NCBI GenBank assembly: GCA_020024595.1 | Contig: JAHHTO010000007.1 | Span: 1 to 34,052, forward strand | Source: Schaedlerella sp. | Lineage (GTDB): Bacteria; Bacillota; Clostridia; Lachnospirales; Lachnospiraceae | DNA: 34,052 bases | Direction: 5' to 3' | Part shown: positions 16,859 to 25,073 of the stretch, one piece after another | Layout: each line of letters begins with the position of its first letter | Numbering within the stretch: the stretch's first letter is position 1 | Translations under genes and position numbers: made by a program | The notes under the pieces: model-generated | What the model was told of the DNA's origin: nothing | Seen by the model: only the letters and a program-made list of their open reading frames with translations | The model's database searches: none

Positions 16859-16867
16859 TGTTATGAT
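16859..16867 (+). promoter_or_regulatory. Possible extended -10 promoter of the DUF5721-like gene
   Basis: TG followed by one base and TATGAT (16862-16867) forms an extended -10 element about 33 bases before the start codon. The -35 region is poor at this spacing. An alternative is TTGTCT (16834-16839) with TATGTT (16857-16862). Confidence 0.4.
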
Positions 16868-16899
16868 ACATACATCATCATCGCAGAGGGATAACATTT

Positions 16900-17388
16900 A
16901 TGATTTCATTAAAACTAACTGATCACAAAATCTTCATGAAGCACTTGCTTCTCTTAGGAACATTTGACCAGTTTCTCTTCATAGAAGGAGAAATCACAAC
17001 ATTTAACACATTTACAATTGACGGATATCTCCAAAAAGAGTTCTTTGAAGAAAAAGAAATGCTCTTGAATTATTCCATTTGGAAACAGGTGCGTGAATTT
17101 TGTTTTTCAATTATCAAAGGAAAGCAAACACCTCTCAATTTTAAATTTATTTTCAGCCTGTCCCCTGAATATATTGCTCGACTGATCACAGAAAATCAGC
17201 TAGATTTCCAACCGGAAGAAGTTCAGGGTCTTTACCTCAATATTCGCTTTGACGGCAAAGAACTACGGTGTATTACCGGTACTTCTCTAAAAACATTTTC
17301 TATGGACAAATCATTAGAACACACATGGGACAAGATGGTACAGCATTTCCTGGCACAGAAAGAAATCGCATTTGAATTAGCAATCTGA
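16900..17388 (+). CDS. Conserved hypothetical protein, DUF5721-like
   Basis: Cytosolic protein of 162 residues with no signal peptide or membrane segment. The start (MISLKLTDHKIFMKHLL), an ITTFNTFTIDG segment near 32-42 and a LYLNIRFDGKELRCITGTS segment near 117-135 recall DUF5721, a family seen mainly in Lachnospiraceae with no known function. The assignment is from recall of the family pattern and is not certain. A good ribosome binding site (GAGGGAT) precedes the ATG. The gene is divergent from the acyltransferase operon and convergent with the ABC permease, so it is monocistronic. No catalytic motif was recognised. Confidence 0.62.
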   Translation: MISLKLTDHKIFMKHLLLLGTFDQFLFIEGEITTFNTFTIDGYLQKEFFEEKEMLLNYSIWKQVREFCFSIIKGKQTPLNFKFIFSLSPEYIARLITENQLDFQPEEVQGLYLNIRFDGKELRCITGTSLKTFSMDKSLEHTWDKMVQHFLAQKEIAFELAI

Positions 17389-17444
17389 AAAAGCTGTTAT
17401 AAAGCATGTAATTTTGCAAAATTACATGCTTTACAACAGCTTTT
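17389..17444. terminator. Bidirectional terminator, DUF5721-like / ABC permease
   Basis: A long, nearly perfect hairpin begins on the base after the stop codon at 17388. Arms AAAAGCTGTT (17389-17398) and AACAGCTTTT (17435-17444) continue inward through an AAAGCATGTAATTTT stem, about 26 pairs in total. It is flanked by A and T runs on both sides. Confidence 0.88.
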
Positions 17445-17446
17445 CT

Positions 17447-18856
17447 TTATCCATTTCGTATTGCTTCCAGCGGACTTAATTTCATCGCCCGCACTGCTGG
17501 AAAATACCCTGCTGCCATTCCAACAAAAACAGCAAATAACATAGATGCTATCACAAGCCAAAGTGGGATATAGGAAATATTCCCATCCATTCCCATCCTG
17601 CCTCCATGTCCGGTTACAACATTTATCGCAAAGGACATCAAAAAGCTCAGAATATTTCCGACGACACCACCAATAAATCCGATAAATCCTGCTTCCAATA
17701 AAAAAATCTGTTTGATATTACGCAAACTACACCCCAGAACCTTAATAACACCGATTTCTTTCGTCCTCTCATAAATAGACATCATCATTGTATTGGCAAT
17801 TCCGATTGCCGCAACAAAAAGCGATACTGCTCCGATTCCGCCAAGAACCGCTTGTACCATCGCAAACTGTTTCTCCATGCTCTTTAGATATTCCGCATTC
17901 GTACTAACCTTATATCCCATCCCCTGAATCTCTGCTGCCAATGATTCTACATGCTCAATATCATTCGCCTGCACCATCGCACTGCTGTATGCAAAAAAGC
18001 GATACGGTTTCCCGGTTTTAGTTGTAGGCTGTCCTGGGATCGCTCTTCCTGTATACTCTTTTTTCAGCATGGATTTTAATGCATTGATATCACAATATAC
18101 GTTATAATAGTTTGCATTGTAAGTTTCTATATCTCCTTCTACAAGACCGATTCCATGAACCACATATTTCTTAGGTGGCTTCACCTGCTTCGCTTTGCCA
18201 TTCTGTCCATCTCCGCTGCCTTCCATCCTCCCGGAATTCTGCTGTGTACTAAAGTAAGCTTCCTGATCCAAAATCAGAAACATTTGATCATGCATAAAAT
18301 CAATATCTGGAACTTTTTGCGTTTCCCAATATCCGTAGTCTGTGCCTTTTTCATAGAACATCGTTGCCACTCCGTTTCCAAACACCAGTTCCAGATTTGC
18401 AGAATCTTCCTCCGGAATATGACTTCCCTCCACCAGATTCATATTCTGCCGCCTCATTTCCTCCGGTGTCAGTCCCACCAGTTGAATATATCCATAATAT
18501 TTTCCGGACAGTAGAATAGAACTCATATTCAGTGTTGGCGTCGCACTTTTGACATGTTCTAGCTTTGACAGTTTCTGAATTGTTTCATCTGTGATATATT
18601 TTGTCGCGTCTTCCTTTGACTCATCCCCCATATAGACCATTTGATTACCAGCATCTTTTCCCATTACGGTTATTGCAGTCATACCACCTGACTGCTCAAT
18701 TTCCCTATAAAGGGACTGCTGCATTCCAAGTCCCAGTGAGATCATAACAACAATCGAAGCTGTTCCAACCACAACTCCGAGCACCGTCAGAAAAGTACGA
18801 AGTTTTCTGCGCCTGAGATTCCCACTACTCATCCTCAGTAAATCGCTCCACCTCAT
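17447..18856 (-). CDS. ABC transporter permease, MacB/FtsX type
   Basis: Membrane subunit of 469 residues with the MacB/FtsX layout: one N-terminal membrane segment (about 20-42), a large extracytoplasmic domain (about 45-330), then three membrane segments near 335-360, 385-415 and 432-455. The cytosolic ERTKEIGVIKVLG segment is the usual coupling helix of FtsX-type permeases. Such systems use ATP to drive mechanical work or export outside the membrane rather than classic import. ATG at 18856 is preferred because AGGAGG lies nine bases upstream; this makes it overlap the preceding gene by 32 bases and implies coupled translation. Cargo unknown. Confidence 0.88.
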   Translation of the reverse strand: MRWSDLLRMSSGNLRRRKLRTFLTVLGVVVGTASIVVMISLGLGMQQSLYREIEQSGGMTAITVMGKDAGNQMVYMGDESKEDATKYITDETIQKLSKLEHVKSATPTLNMSSILLSGKYYGYIQLVGLTPEEMRRQNMNLVEGSHIPEEDSANLELVFGNGVATMFYEKGTDYGYWETQKVPDIDFMHDQMFLILDQEAYFSTQQNSGRMEGSGDGQNGKAKQVKPPKKYVVHGIGLVEGDIETYNANYYNVYCDINALKSMLKKEYTGRAIPGQPTTKTGKPYRFFAYSSAMVQANDIEHVESLAAEIQGMGYKVSTNAEYLKSMEKQFAMVQAVLGGIGAVSLFVAAIGIANTMMMSIYERTKEIGVIKVLGCSLRNIKQIFLLEAGFIGFIGGVVGNILSFLMSFAINVVTGHGGRMGMDGNISYIPLWLVIASMLFAVFVGMAAGYFPAVRAMKLSPLEAIRNG

Positions 18857-20330
18857 CGGCTAAATCCTCCTCTTCTGCCCATGCCAGTTTTTTCTTTCTT
18901 CTGCGGATCAAGATTACCACAACTACAATCGCCACTACTCCTATTATAATCGGAACAATCGGAAATCCTTTTTCTTCCACTGGCACATCTTTCATCATTC
19001 CGCTCTCTTCTACTGTTGCCGGAAGCACTTCCAGTTCAAACTGCTCCTCTTTGGATGATACTCTCCCAGCTTCATCTTCATAGCTGACAACCATCTTGCA
19101 TTTTGTTCCCGCCGGGATTTCACTTTCTCCAGTAATCATCCCGTCTATAGTGCCTGTTGCTCCAGACTCTACATTTCCAACAAAAACATCTTTTGCACTG
19201 ATTCCATCACCGGAAAACGTTACTTTTACATTATAAAGCTTAGTTCTTCCAGTGTTATACAGGCTACAGGTAATATTCGCTTCCTCACCCACCTGAATAC
19301 TCTCTGGAGCAATCTCTATATCACTAAATTCAAATCGTGCCGCCTGCTGCACAGGAATGGCTAAACTGGAACTCCCTTCGAACTGTGCTGCACTACCGTC
19401 TTCATACTTCATGCTCATGGCAATACTGTATGGTTTCTGCACCAAATCTGCCCTTGCATTCAAATCGATCGAAATATCTCTCGTCTCCCCTGCCGGGATA
19501 TAGTCCAGATAAATAGAACTGGAACCGGATGCCGGAAGAAATGCAGGAGCTTCTGCCGCAGCTTCTGTTCCAGCAGATGGCGCCTGCAGATCAAAAAGCA
19601 TATTGGAAACCGCAGTTGTGGTAGATGTATTTTTGACATGGACAGTCAACTGAAAATTACTTCCTGCATTTACCACCCCGGGAGTAGTCACAAATCCAGT
19701 CACAATTACTCTCGGAACAGATGCATTGCCAGAGCCACCTCTGGATACCACCGGGTCACTGTTGTAAATCTCCCCGCCGCCAAAAGCTACCGCTCCACCA
19801 TCATTCTGCTCTGCTCCCGGATTCGGCTCTTGTTCCAAAGTTCCCTCTTCCGGATTCGATTCTGCATCCTCCTTCTGTACAGTTGTCTTAACATAAATCA
19901 CCTTATCTTCGTGATATTCGTCCACTCCATCATCATAAGAAATGTGAAAAGTAGATTTATAAGCTTTTGTCTCTACATCTGAGCGGACTGTCCACTCCCA
20001 CTTAGCTTCTGTAGATGCTCCTGCCGCAATTTCTCCAAGCAGCAGTTCCTCATTCATATTCTGGATTTCAAACGGCCATTCGTTTTCTACCTCGATCACT
20101 GGAGAAATCCTGACATTATACGCGCTTTTTTCTCCCTGATTGGTTACGTTTACCGCCAGTATAACTTTCTCTCCGGCTGTAAACTCCGGCGTTGTCTGAC
20201 CATTTCCAACAGACAACCGGATCTCCGGTATCGGTTCTGCTGCATGTACCTTCAAGGCTGGCGTCCATAACCATCCTGCCACCAATACCAAAACAAGAAT
20301 TGCACAGATGGATCTTCTTCCTGGTTTCAT
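18825..20330 (-). CDS. Secreted, C-terminally anchored CARDB-like (COG1361-type) protein
   Basis: Protein of 501 residues with a signal peptide (hydrophobic core about 8-22, VHAAEP cleavage area near 30) and a C-terminal membrane anchor (about 456-475) followed by a basic then acidic cytosolic tail. Between them lie at least three beta-sandwich repeats of the CARDB/COG1361 type, recognisable by recurring segments such as VNVTNQGEKSAYNVRI, VHVKNTSTTTAVSNM and CSLYNTGRTKLYNVKV. A low-complexity acidic/Gly linker lies at about 155-200. It sits between the ATPase and permease genes, overlapping the ATPase stop (ATGA), so it is probably an extracellular partner of that ABC system. The molecular role is inferred from position only. 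Confidence 0.75.
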   Translation of the reverse strand: MKPGRRSICAILVLVLVAGWLWTPALKVHAAEPIPEIRLSVGNGQTTPEFTAGEKVILAVNVTNQGEKSAYNVRISPVIEVENEWPFEIQNMNEELLLGEIAAGASTEAKWEWTVRSDVETKAYKSTFHISYDDGVDEYHEDKVIYVKTTVQKEDAESNPEEGTLEQEPNPGAEQNDGGAVAFGGGEIYNSDPVVSRGGSGNASVPRVIVTGFVTTPGVVNAGSNFQLTVHVKNTSTTTAVSNMLFDLQAPSAGTEAAAEAPAFLPASGSSSIYLDYIPAGETRDISIDLNARADLVQKPYSIAMSMKYEDGSAAQFEGSSSLAIPVQQAARFEFSDIEIAPESIQVGEEANITCSLYNTGRTKLYNVKVTFSGDGISAKDVFVGNVESGATGTIDGMITGESEIPAGTKCKMVVSYEDEAGRVSSKEEQFELEVLPATVEESGMMKDVPVEEKGFPIVPIIIGVVAIVVVVILIRRRKKKLAWAEEEDLADEVERFTEDE

Positions 20331-21085
20331 AATGATTGTTCCTCTCTTTTCGTTTTTTGTTTGTCCACTCTTTTCGGGGTATTTTCTACCATTCCTTTGC
20401 GATTATCTTCTACTTTCACAATTTCTCCGTCTATAATATGAAACACTCTGTCCGCATATGTTGCCAGATGATCATCATGTGTAACCATCACAAGCGTCCG
20501 TTTTTGTTCTTTTACCACCGTTTGCATCAATTGCATCACTTCTTCTGAAGTGTGCGAGTCCAGATTTCCTGTTGGTTCATCAGCAAAAATAATCTTCGGC
20601 TCCACTACAAGAGCTCGTGCTACACCAACCCGCTGCTGTTGACCTCCTGACATCTGATTTGGCAGATGTTTCTTATGCTTTTTCAGATTTACCATATTCA
20701 ACATCTTGTCTGCTTTCTTCAAACGGCTTGTTTTAGGTTCTCCCCTAAAGCTTAATGGAAGTGCTACATTTTCCAATGCATTCATAGTCCCAATCAAATG
20801 AAACGACTGAAAAATAAACCCTACATTTTCCCTCCGGAATCTTACCAGCCCGTCCTCATTCAATCCCTCCATATGCTGTCCGCTGATAATCACTTCACCT
20901 TTTGTCGGTTTCTCCAAGCCTGCTAGCATATTTAAGAGAGTAGATTTTCCAGAACCGGATGTTCCTACGATTGCACAAAACTCTCCTTTGTAGATATCAA
21001 AACTCACACCATTCAGTGCCCGGACAACAGAGTCTCCCACACGATACAGCTTATAGAGATTTTTCACCTCAATGACCTTCTCCAC
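20327..21085 (-). CDS. ABC transporter ATP-binding protein (LolD/MacB type)
   Basis: ATPase that powers the FtsX-type permease encoded two genes downstream. Walker A GTSGSGKST, Q-loop FQSFHLIG, signature MSGGQQQRVGVARAL, Walker B IIFADEPTGNLD and the switch histidine in MVTHD are all intact. A charged extension follows the ATPase core. A GTG at 21085 is chosen because GGGAG lies eight bases before it and homologues usually begin at VEKVIEVKN. An ATG at 21109 with a weaker AGGA site would add eight residues. The stop overlaps the next start by four bases. Function in export or envelope maintenance is inferred from the LolD/MacB family. Confidence 0.93.
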   Translation of the reverse strand: MEKVIEVKNLYKLYRVGDSVVRALNGVSFDIYKGEFCAIVGTSGSGKSTLLNMLAGLEKPTKGEVIISGQHMEGLNEDGLVRFRRENVGFIFQSFHLIGTMNALENVALPLSFRGEPKTSRLKKADKMLNMVNLKKHKKHLPNQMSGGQQQRVGVARALVVEPKIIFADEPTGNLDSHTSEEVMQLMQTVVKEQKRTLVMVTHDDHLATYADRVFHIIDGEIVKVEDNRKGMVENTPKRVDKQKTKREEQSL

Positions 21086-21136
21086 GTCACATACTCCCTT
21101 CTTTATCATTTCTTATCCTGCAATTTAGCTTGATTT

Positions 21137-21164
21137 ATGATAAATCCTGATTCGCTCTTGTCAG
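21137..21164 (-). promoter_or_regulatory. Possible promoter and palindromic operator of the three-gene ABC operon
   Basis: On the minus strand, CTGACA (21159-21164) and TATCAT (21137-21142) are spaced by 16 bases. The -10 box lies inside a perfect inverted repeat, GATTTAT-G-ATAAATC (21132-21146), which resembles a repressor site. Both are tentative. Confidence 0.35.
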
Positions 21165-21273
21165 CAATTGTAACCCTCCCTGATGTATAATGTATGATAC
21201 AAAATAATATGAAATTTTCCCCTCTGAATTTGATTAAGATTTTCTTAATTTTTTAAGTTTTCTCCACTTCTAC

Positions 21274-21302
21274 TTGTAAATCATTTTGAAATATTTTATA
21301 AT
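21274..21302 (+). promoter_or_regulatory. Predicted promoter of the T-box leader and brnQ
   Basis: TTGTAA (21274-21279) and a perfect TATAAT (21297-21302) are spaced by 17 bases and would start RNA near 21309, just ahead of the T-box stem I. Confidence 0.68.
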
Positions 21303-21308
21303 AAATAC

Positions 21309-21566
21309 ATTCACAATTAAAATTCATTTGATGGGAACAAGTAGTCTTCAGGGAATTTATCAGAGAGACAACGTTTGGTGAAAGTTGTTACTGAACCTGG
21401 CGGATGAAATCATCCTTAAGAAGCAAACTGAAATCAAGTAGGAGCGCCGGAGTAAAGCCACGTTACAGGTGATACACATTTATGGATGTGTAAATGAGCT
21501 GAACTTTTTCAGAAATTAAGGTGGTACCACGGTCTTCAATCGTCCTTTTTAGGGCGATTTTTTTAT
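21309..21566 (+). promoter_or_regulatory. T-box riboswitch leader of brnQ (probable isoleucine specifier)
   Basis: tRNA-sensing leader that lets transcription continue when the matching tRNA is uncharged. The T-box sequence AAGGTGGTACCACGG spans 21518-21532; its TGGT (21522-21525) would pair with a tRNA acceptor end whose discriminator base is A. Stem I shows an AGTA loop-E element (21340-21343), pairing CAGG/CCTG (21349-21352 with 21396-21399), an AGAGAG bulge (21362-21367) and a GGTGAAA distal loop (21377-21383). The specifier loop runs GATGAA-ATC-A; ATC at 21409-21411 reads isoleucine, which fits a branched-chain amino acid carrier. The specifier register is my best fit, not a computed fold. 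This leader fills most of the 501-base gap between the two flanking genes. Confidence 0.88.
21538..21566 (+). terminator. T-box-controlled terminator before brnQ
   Basis: An eight-pair stem AATCGTCC/GGGCGATT (21538-21545 with 21552-21559, one G-U pair) runs directly into a T tract at 21558-21564. It lies immediately after the T-box sequence, as expected for the regulated terminator. Confidence 0.85.
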
Positions 21567-21586
21567 TTAAAGGAGGAAATTCTATT

Positions 21587-22906
21587 ATGCAACTAAAGAA
21601 AAAACAAATTTTACTTGTCAGCTTTATGCTGTTCTCACTCTTCTTCGGAGCTGGTAATTTAATCTTTCCACCATTTCTCGGACAAAATGCCGGAAATCAG
21701 ACTCCGTTTGCAATTGCTGCTTTTCTCATTACCGCCGTTGCACTTCCTGTACTAGGTGTTATTGTTATTGCCAAATTTGATGGTCTTGAAAAACTCGCCC
21801 GCAAGGTCAATCCCTCTTTCGCAATTGTGTTTACTATTTTAATTTATCTATCCATCGGTCCCGGACTTGGTATTCCAAGAGCAGCTTCTCTGCCTTTTGA
21901 AATGGCAGTTGCTCCATACCTTCCAGAGGAAGCCAATCTTACAATCTTTATGCTCCTGTTCTCTTTCGTATTTTTCCTGATTGCAGGCTGGCTTGCCCTG
22001 ACTCCAACTAAGCTAGTAGAGAGAGTTGGAAAATTCCTTACCCCTACCCTGCTGCTATTGATTCTTTTTGTCTTCTTCAACTTTTTATTCCGGGGAACAG
22101 TTCAAGTAGCACCTGCTCAGATCAGCTACAGCACCAATCCTCTGGTAAAAGGCTTTCTGGAAGGCTATCTGACCATGGACACAATTGCTGCACTGAATTT
22201 TGGACTTGTAATCGCCACTACGATAGGTACTCTTGGAATCAAAGAAAAAAGACATGTCATGAAATACACCATTATGACCGGAATTTTTGCCGGAACGATT
22301 CTTGCCTCCATTTATCTGATTCTTGCATATATGGGAATGAGTTCTTCCGGTGTATTTCCGATTCAGGAAAATGGTGCATGGACTCTTCGTTGTATCATTC
22401 ATCAATTATTCGGTGATCCTGGAGCAATCCTTTTGGCAGCCATTTTCACCCTTGCATGCCTTACAACTTGTGTCGGCTTAATCACCTCCATTTCTCAGTA
22501 CTTTTCAACGCTGACCACAAAGCTTACTTATCGACACTGGGTATTTCTGATCGTAGGATTCTCTTTCCTGATTTGTAACCAGGGATTAAATGTGATTTTG
22601 AGTATTTCTGTTCCGATATTGGATGCCATTTATCCGATTTCCATCATGCTGATTGTTCTAGGATTGTTGGATTCATACATAAAAAACATTCCTTACATTT
22701 ATCCGTGCACAATCGGAGCTGTCGGATTCATCAGTATTGTCTACGCAATTGAAAATGCTGGCCTAAACCTTGGCAGGATCAGCAAACTTTTCCATTCACT
22801 CCCCTTATATTCTCTGGGACTTGGGTGGGCAATCGTAGCACTTGTCGTTATGATTCTTTGCTGTAGCGCATATGGAATAAAATGTTCAAAAAATAATTTT
22901 TTCTAA
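21587..22906 (+). CDS. brnQ: Branched-chain amino acid carrier BrnQ (LIV-II)
   Basis: Cation-coupled importer of leucine, isoleucine and valine in the cytoplasmic membrane. The 439-residue protein is strongly hydrophobic with about twelve membrane segments and begins with the family hallmark FSLFFGAGNLIFPPFLG (about residues 16-32). GPGLGIPRAA near 95-104 is another conserved block. The ATG at 21587 is fixed by AAAGGAGG ending ten bases upstream. A GTG at 21521 in the same frame lies inside the T-box and terminator and is not a start. The T-box leader ties expression to branched-chain tRNA charging. Monocistronic. Confidence 0.95.
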   Translation: MQLKKKQILLVSFMLFSLFFGAGNLIFPPFLGQNAGNQTPFAIAAFLITAVALPVLGVIVIAKFDGLEKLARKVNPSFAIVFTILIYLSIGPGLGIPRAASLPFEMAVAPYLPEEANLTIFMLLFSFVFFLIAGWLALTPTKLVERVGKFLTPTLLLLILFVFFNFLFRGTVQVAPAQISYSTNPLVKGFLEGYLTMDTIAALNFGLVIATTIGTLGIKEKRHVMKYTIMTGIFAGTILASIYLILAYMGMSSSGVFPIQENGAWTLRCIIHQLFGDPGAILLAAIFTLACLTTCVGLITSISQYFSTLTTKLTYRHWVFLIVGFSFLICNQGLNVILSISVPILDAIYPISIMLIVLGLLDSYIKNIPYIYPCTIGAVGFISIVYAIENAGLNLGRISKLFHSLPLYSLGLGWAIVALVVMILCCSAYGIKCSKNNFF

Positions 22907-22915
22907 AAATACAAC

Positions 22916-22951
22916 AAACGGGATGCCTTGCTCTTGCTTGGCATCCCGTTT
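22916..22951. terminator. Bidirectional terminator, brnQ / ung
   Basis: A perfect 12-pair stem AAACGGGATGCC/GGCATCCCGTTT (22916-22927 with 22940-22951) with a 12-base loop, between two convergent genes. Confidence 0.82.
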
Positions 22952-22969
22952 ATTCAGGAACTTCTATTA

Positions 22970-23638
22970 TCAGTCTATCTGCCAGTCTATTGGCTCTATA
23001 CCGTAAGCTCTTAAAAAATCATTTGTCTGGCTAAAAGGCTTACTTCCAAAGAATCCTCTGTATGCTGACAGCGGACTCGGATGTGGAGCCTTCAAAATAA
23101 GATGCTGAGGATTCGTTAGCATTTTTTCTTTTTTCTGTGCCGGTGCCCCCCAGAGGATAAATACAATCGGACGTTCCTGTGCATTCAACACCTGAATCGC
23201 CGCATCGGTAAATTCTTCCCAGCCAATTCCGCGATGGGAATTGGCCTGATGTGCCCGTACCGTCAATACCGTATTGAGCATCAACACTCCCTGTTCTGCC
23301 CACTTTGTCAAACATCCGTGATCAGGAATGGTACACCCCAAATCCTCGTGCAATTCTTGATAAATATTAACCAAAGACGGAGGGACTTGTACGCCTTTCT
23401 GTACAGAAAAGCAAAGTCCATGCGCCTGTCCGTAATTATGATATGGATCTTGTCCCAGAATCACAACCTTTACATTTTTTAACGGCGTCAAATGAAATGC
23501 GTTGAAAATATCATTTGCCGGCGGAAAAATCCGCTGTGTCTTGTACTCTTGATTCACTGTATCAAATAACTTTTTATAATATGGCTTTTTAAATTCGGCT
23601 TTTAATGCCTCATACCAGTCACCATTGATTCCCGACAT
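22970..23638 (-). CDS. ung: Uracil-DNA glycosylase (family 1)
   Basis: Removes uracil from DNA as the first step of base-excision repair. The 222-residue protein has the water-activating motif GQDPYH at 62-67 with catalytic Asp64, the uracil-stacking FSV segment, and the DNA-intercalation and catalytic loop HPSPLSA with its His near residue 187. Length is typical. GGGGGA lies eight bases before the ATG. It follows hisF by 48 bases on the same strand with no hairpin between them, so it may be read from the hisHF transcript. Confidence 0.97.
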   Translation of the reverse strand: MSGINGDWYEALKAEFKKPYYKKLFDTVNQEYKTQRIFPPANDIFNAFHLTPLKNVKVVILGQDPYHNYGQAHGLCFSVQKGVQVPPSLVNIYQELHEDLGCTIPDHGCLTKWAEQGVLMLNTVLTVRAHQANSHRGIGWEEFTDAAIQVLNAQERPIVFILWGAPAQKKEKMLTNPQHLILKAPHPSPLSAYRGFFGSKPFSQTNDFLRAYGIEPIDWQID

Positions 23639-23686
23639 GATCCAATTCCCCCTTTACCACTCTGCTTTTGTTCCCTTTTCCTATCT

Positions 23687-24448
23687 CTACAGCCGTACAG
23701 AAATCCCTTCTTTTTTAAGATATTCTTTTACATCCCGTATTTCCAGTTCTTTATAATGAAACAGTGACGCTGCCAGAGCCGCATCTGCTTTTCCATCTGT
23801 AAACGCTTCTTTAAAATGTTCCAGCTTTCCGGCTCCCCCGGAGGCAATCACCGGAATAGATACTGTCTCCGCAACCGCTCGTGTTACTTCTAAGTCATAT
23901 CCTGACTTGGTACCATCACCATCCATACTCGTCAGCAAGATTTCACCGGCTCCAAGACACTCCACTTTTTTTGCCCATTCCACAACATCCAGTCCTGTAT
24001 CCACACGACCACCGCTTTTATATACATTCCATCCACTTCCATCCAGACGCTTCTTTGCATCAATAGCCACCACTACGCACTGACTTCCGAACTTTTCTGC
24101 AGCGTCATGAATCAACTCCGGTGTATTGATCGCGGATGAATTAATAGAAATCTTGTCCGCTCCTTCCCTTAGCAATGCACGAAAATCATCCACAGAACGG
24201 ATGCCACCTCCCACGGTAAATGGAATAAACACGCTCTCTGCTACTTTCCGAACCAAATCTACCACTGTATCTCTCCCATCCGAAGTAGCTGTGATATCCA
24301 AAAACACCAGTTCATCTGCACCTGCTTTATCATAAGCCTTTGCAATTTCCACCGGATCTCCGGCATCCTTCAAATCTACAAAATTAACACCTTTTACCAC
24401 CCGTCCGTTATGCACATCCAGACACGGAATAATTCGTTTTGTATGCAT
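23687..24448 (-). CDS. hisF: Imidazole glycerol phosphate synthase, cyclase subunit
   Basis: With HisH, converts PRFAR and glutamine-derived ammonia to imidazole glycerol phosphate and AICAR, linking histidine and purine synthesis. The 253-residue TIM barrel has both catalytic aspartates, Asp11 (PCLD) and Asp130 (AIDAK), the phosphate-binding VGGGIR loop (79-84) and a second one near ASGGAG. A strong AGGAGGG precedes the ATG. It starts 12 bases after hisH, so the two subunits are co-translated. None of the other his genes is in the window. Confidence 0.98.
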   Translation of the reverse strand: MHTKRIIPCLDVHNGRVVKGVNFVDLKDAGDPVEIAKAYDKAGADELVFLDITATSDGRDTVVDLVRKVAESVFIPFTVGGGIRSVDDFRALLREGADKISINSSAINTPELIHDAAEKFGSQCVVVAIDAKKRLDGSGWNVYKSGGRVDTGLDVVEWAKKVECLGAGEILLTSMDGDGTKSGYDLEVTRAVAETVSIPVIASGGAGKLEHFKEAFTDGKADAALAASLFHYKELEIRDVKEYLKKEGISVRL

Positions 24449-24460
24449 GATCCAACCCTC

Positions 24461-25069
24461 CTAATCCAACTCCACAAAGTTTTTCAATATCTTCAACCCT
24501 ATATCTCCACTTTTCTCCGGATGGAATTGGCAGGCAAAAATATTTCCTTTCTCAACCGATGCATGAATATGCGTACCATACTCTGCAGATGCCTTCACAC
24601 AGTCTTCTTCCTTTGCCTTCAGATAGTACGAATGTACAAAATAAACATACGCCTGTTCTTCAATATTTTTAAACAGTCTTCCATTGTTTTCCAGATGCAG
24701 AGAATTCCAGCCAATATGTGGGATTTTTAATCCTCCCTCTGCCGGAATCCTCAAAATCTCTCCCGACAGGATTCCCAGACCTTCTATCCCAGGTGTCTCA
24801 TCGCTTCGTTCAAACAAAAGTTGCAGTCCCAGACAGATCCCCAAGAATGGGGTTCCTTTCTCTGTGACCTGACGGATCACCTGATCCAGCCCGCGACATT
24901 TTAAATTCTCCATAGCATCACCAAATGCCCCCACTCCTGGAAGAATTACTTTGTCCGCTGTCAGAATCTCCTGTGGGCATGCTGTTATTTTCACATCTTG
25001 TCCAAGAAACTGCAGTGCCTTCTCCACGCTCTTGATATTACCTGCATCATAATCAATAATTGCTATCAT
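24461..25069 (-). CDS. hisH: Imidazole glycerol phosphate synthase, glutaminase subunit
   Basis: Class I glutamine amidotransferase that supplies ammonia to HisF. The 202-residue protein has the catalytic triad Cys79 (GICLG), His183 and Glu185 (FHPEKSG), and the oxyanion-strand segment PGVGAFGDAM (44-53). The ribosome binding site AGGAGG is strong in sequence but lies partly inside a hairpin (25074-25096), which may tune translation. An in-frame GTG upstream would extend the protein by about 18 residues, but homologues start at MIAIIDYDAGN, so the ATG is retained. Confidence 0.97.
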   Translation of the reverse strand: MIAIIDYDAGNIKSVEKALQFLGQDVKITACPQEILTADKVILPGVGAFGDAMENLKCRGLDQVIRQVTEKGTPFLGICLGLQLLFERSDETPGIEGLGILSGEILRIPAEGGLKIPHIGWNSLHLENNGRLFKNIEEQAYVYFVHSYYLKAKEEDCVKASAEYGTHIHASVEKGNIFACQFHPEKSGDIGLKILKNFVELD

Positions 25070-25073
25070 TTTC

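Noticed and set aside
21521..21586. GTG start that would extend BrnQ by 22 residues
   Set aside because: It lies inside the T-box and its terminator. AAAGGAGG before the ATG at 21587 and the BrnQ family start support the shorter form.
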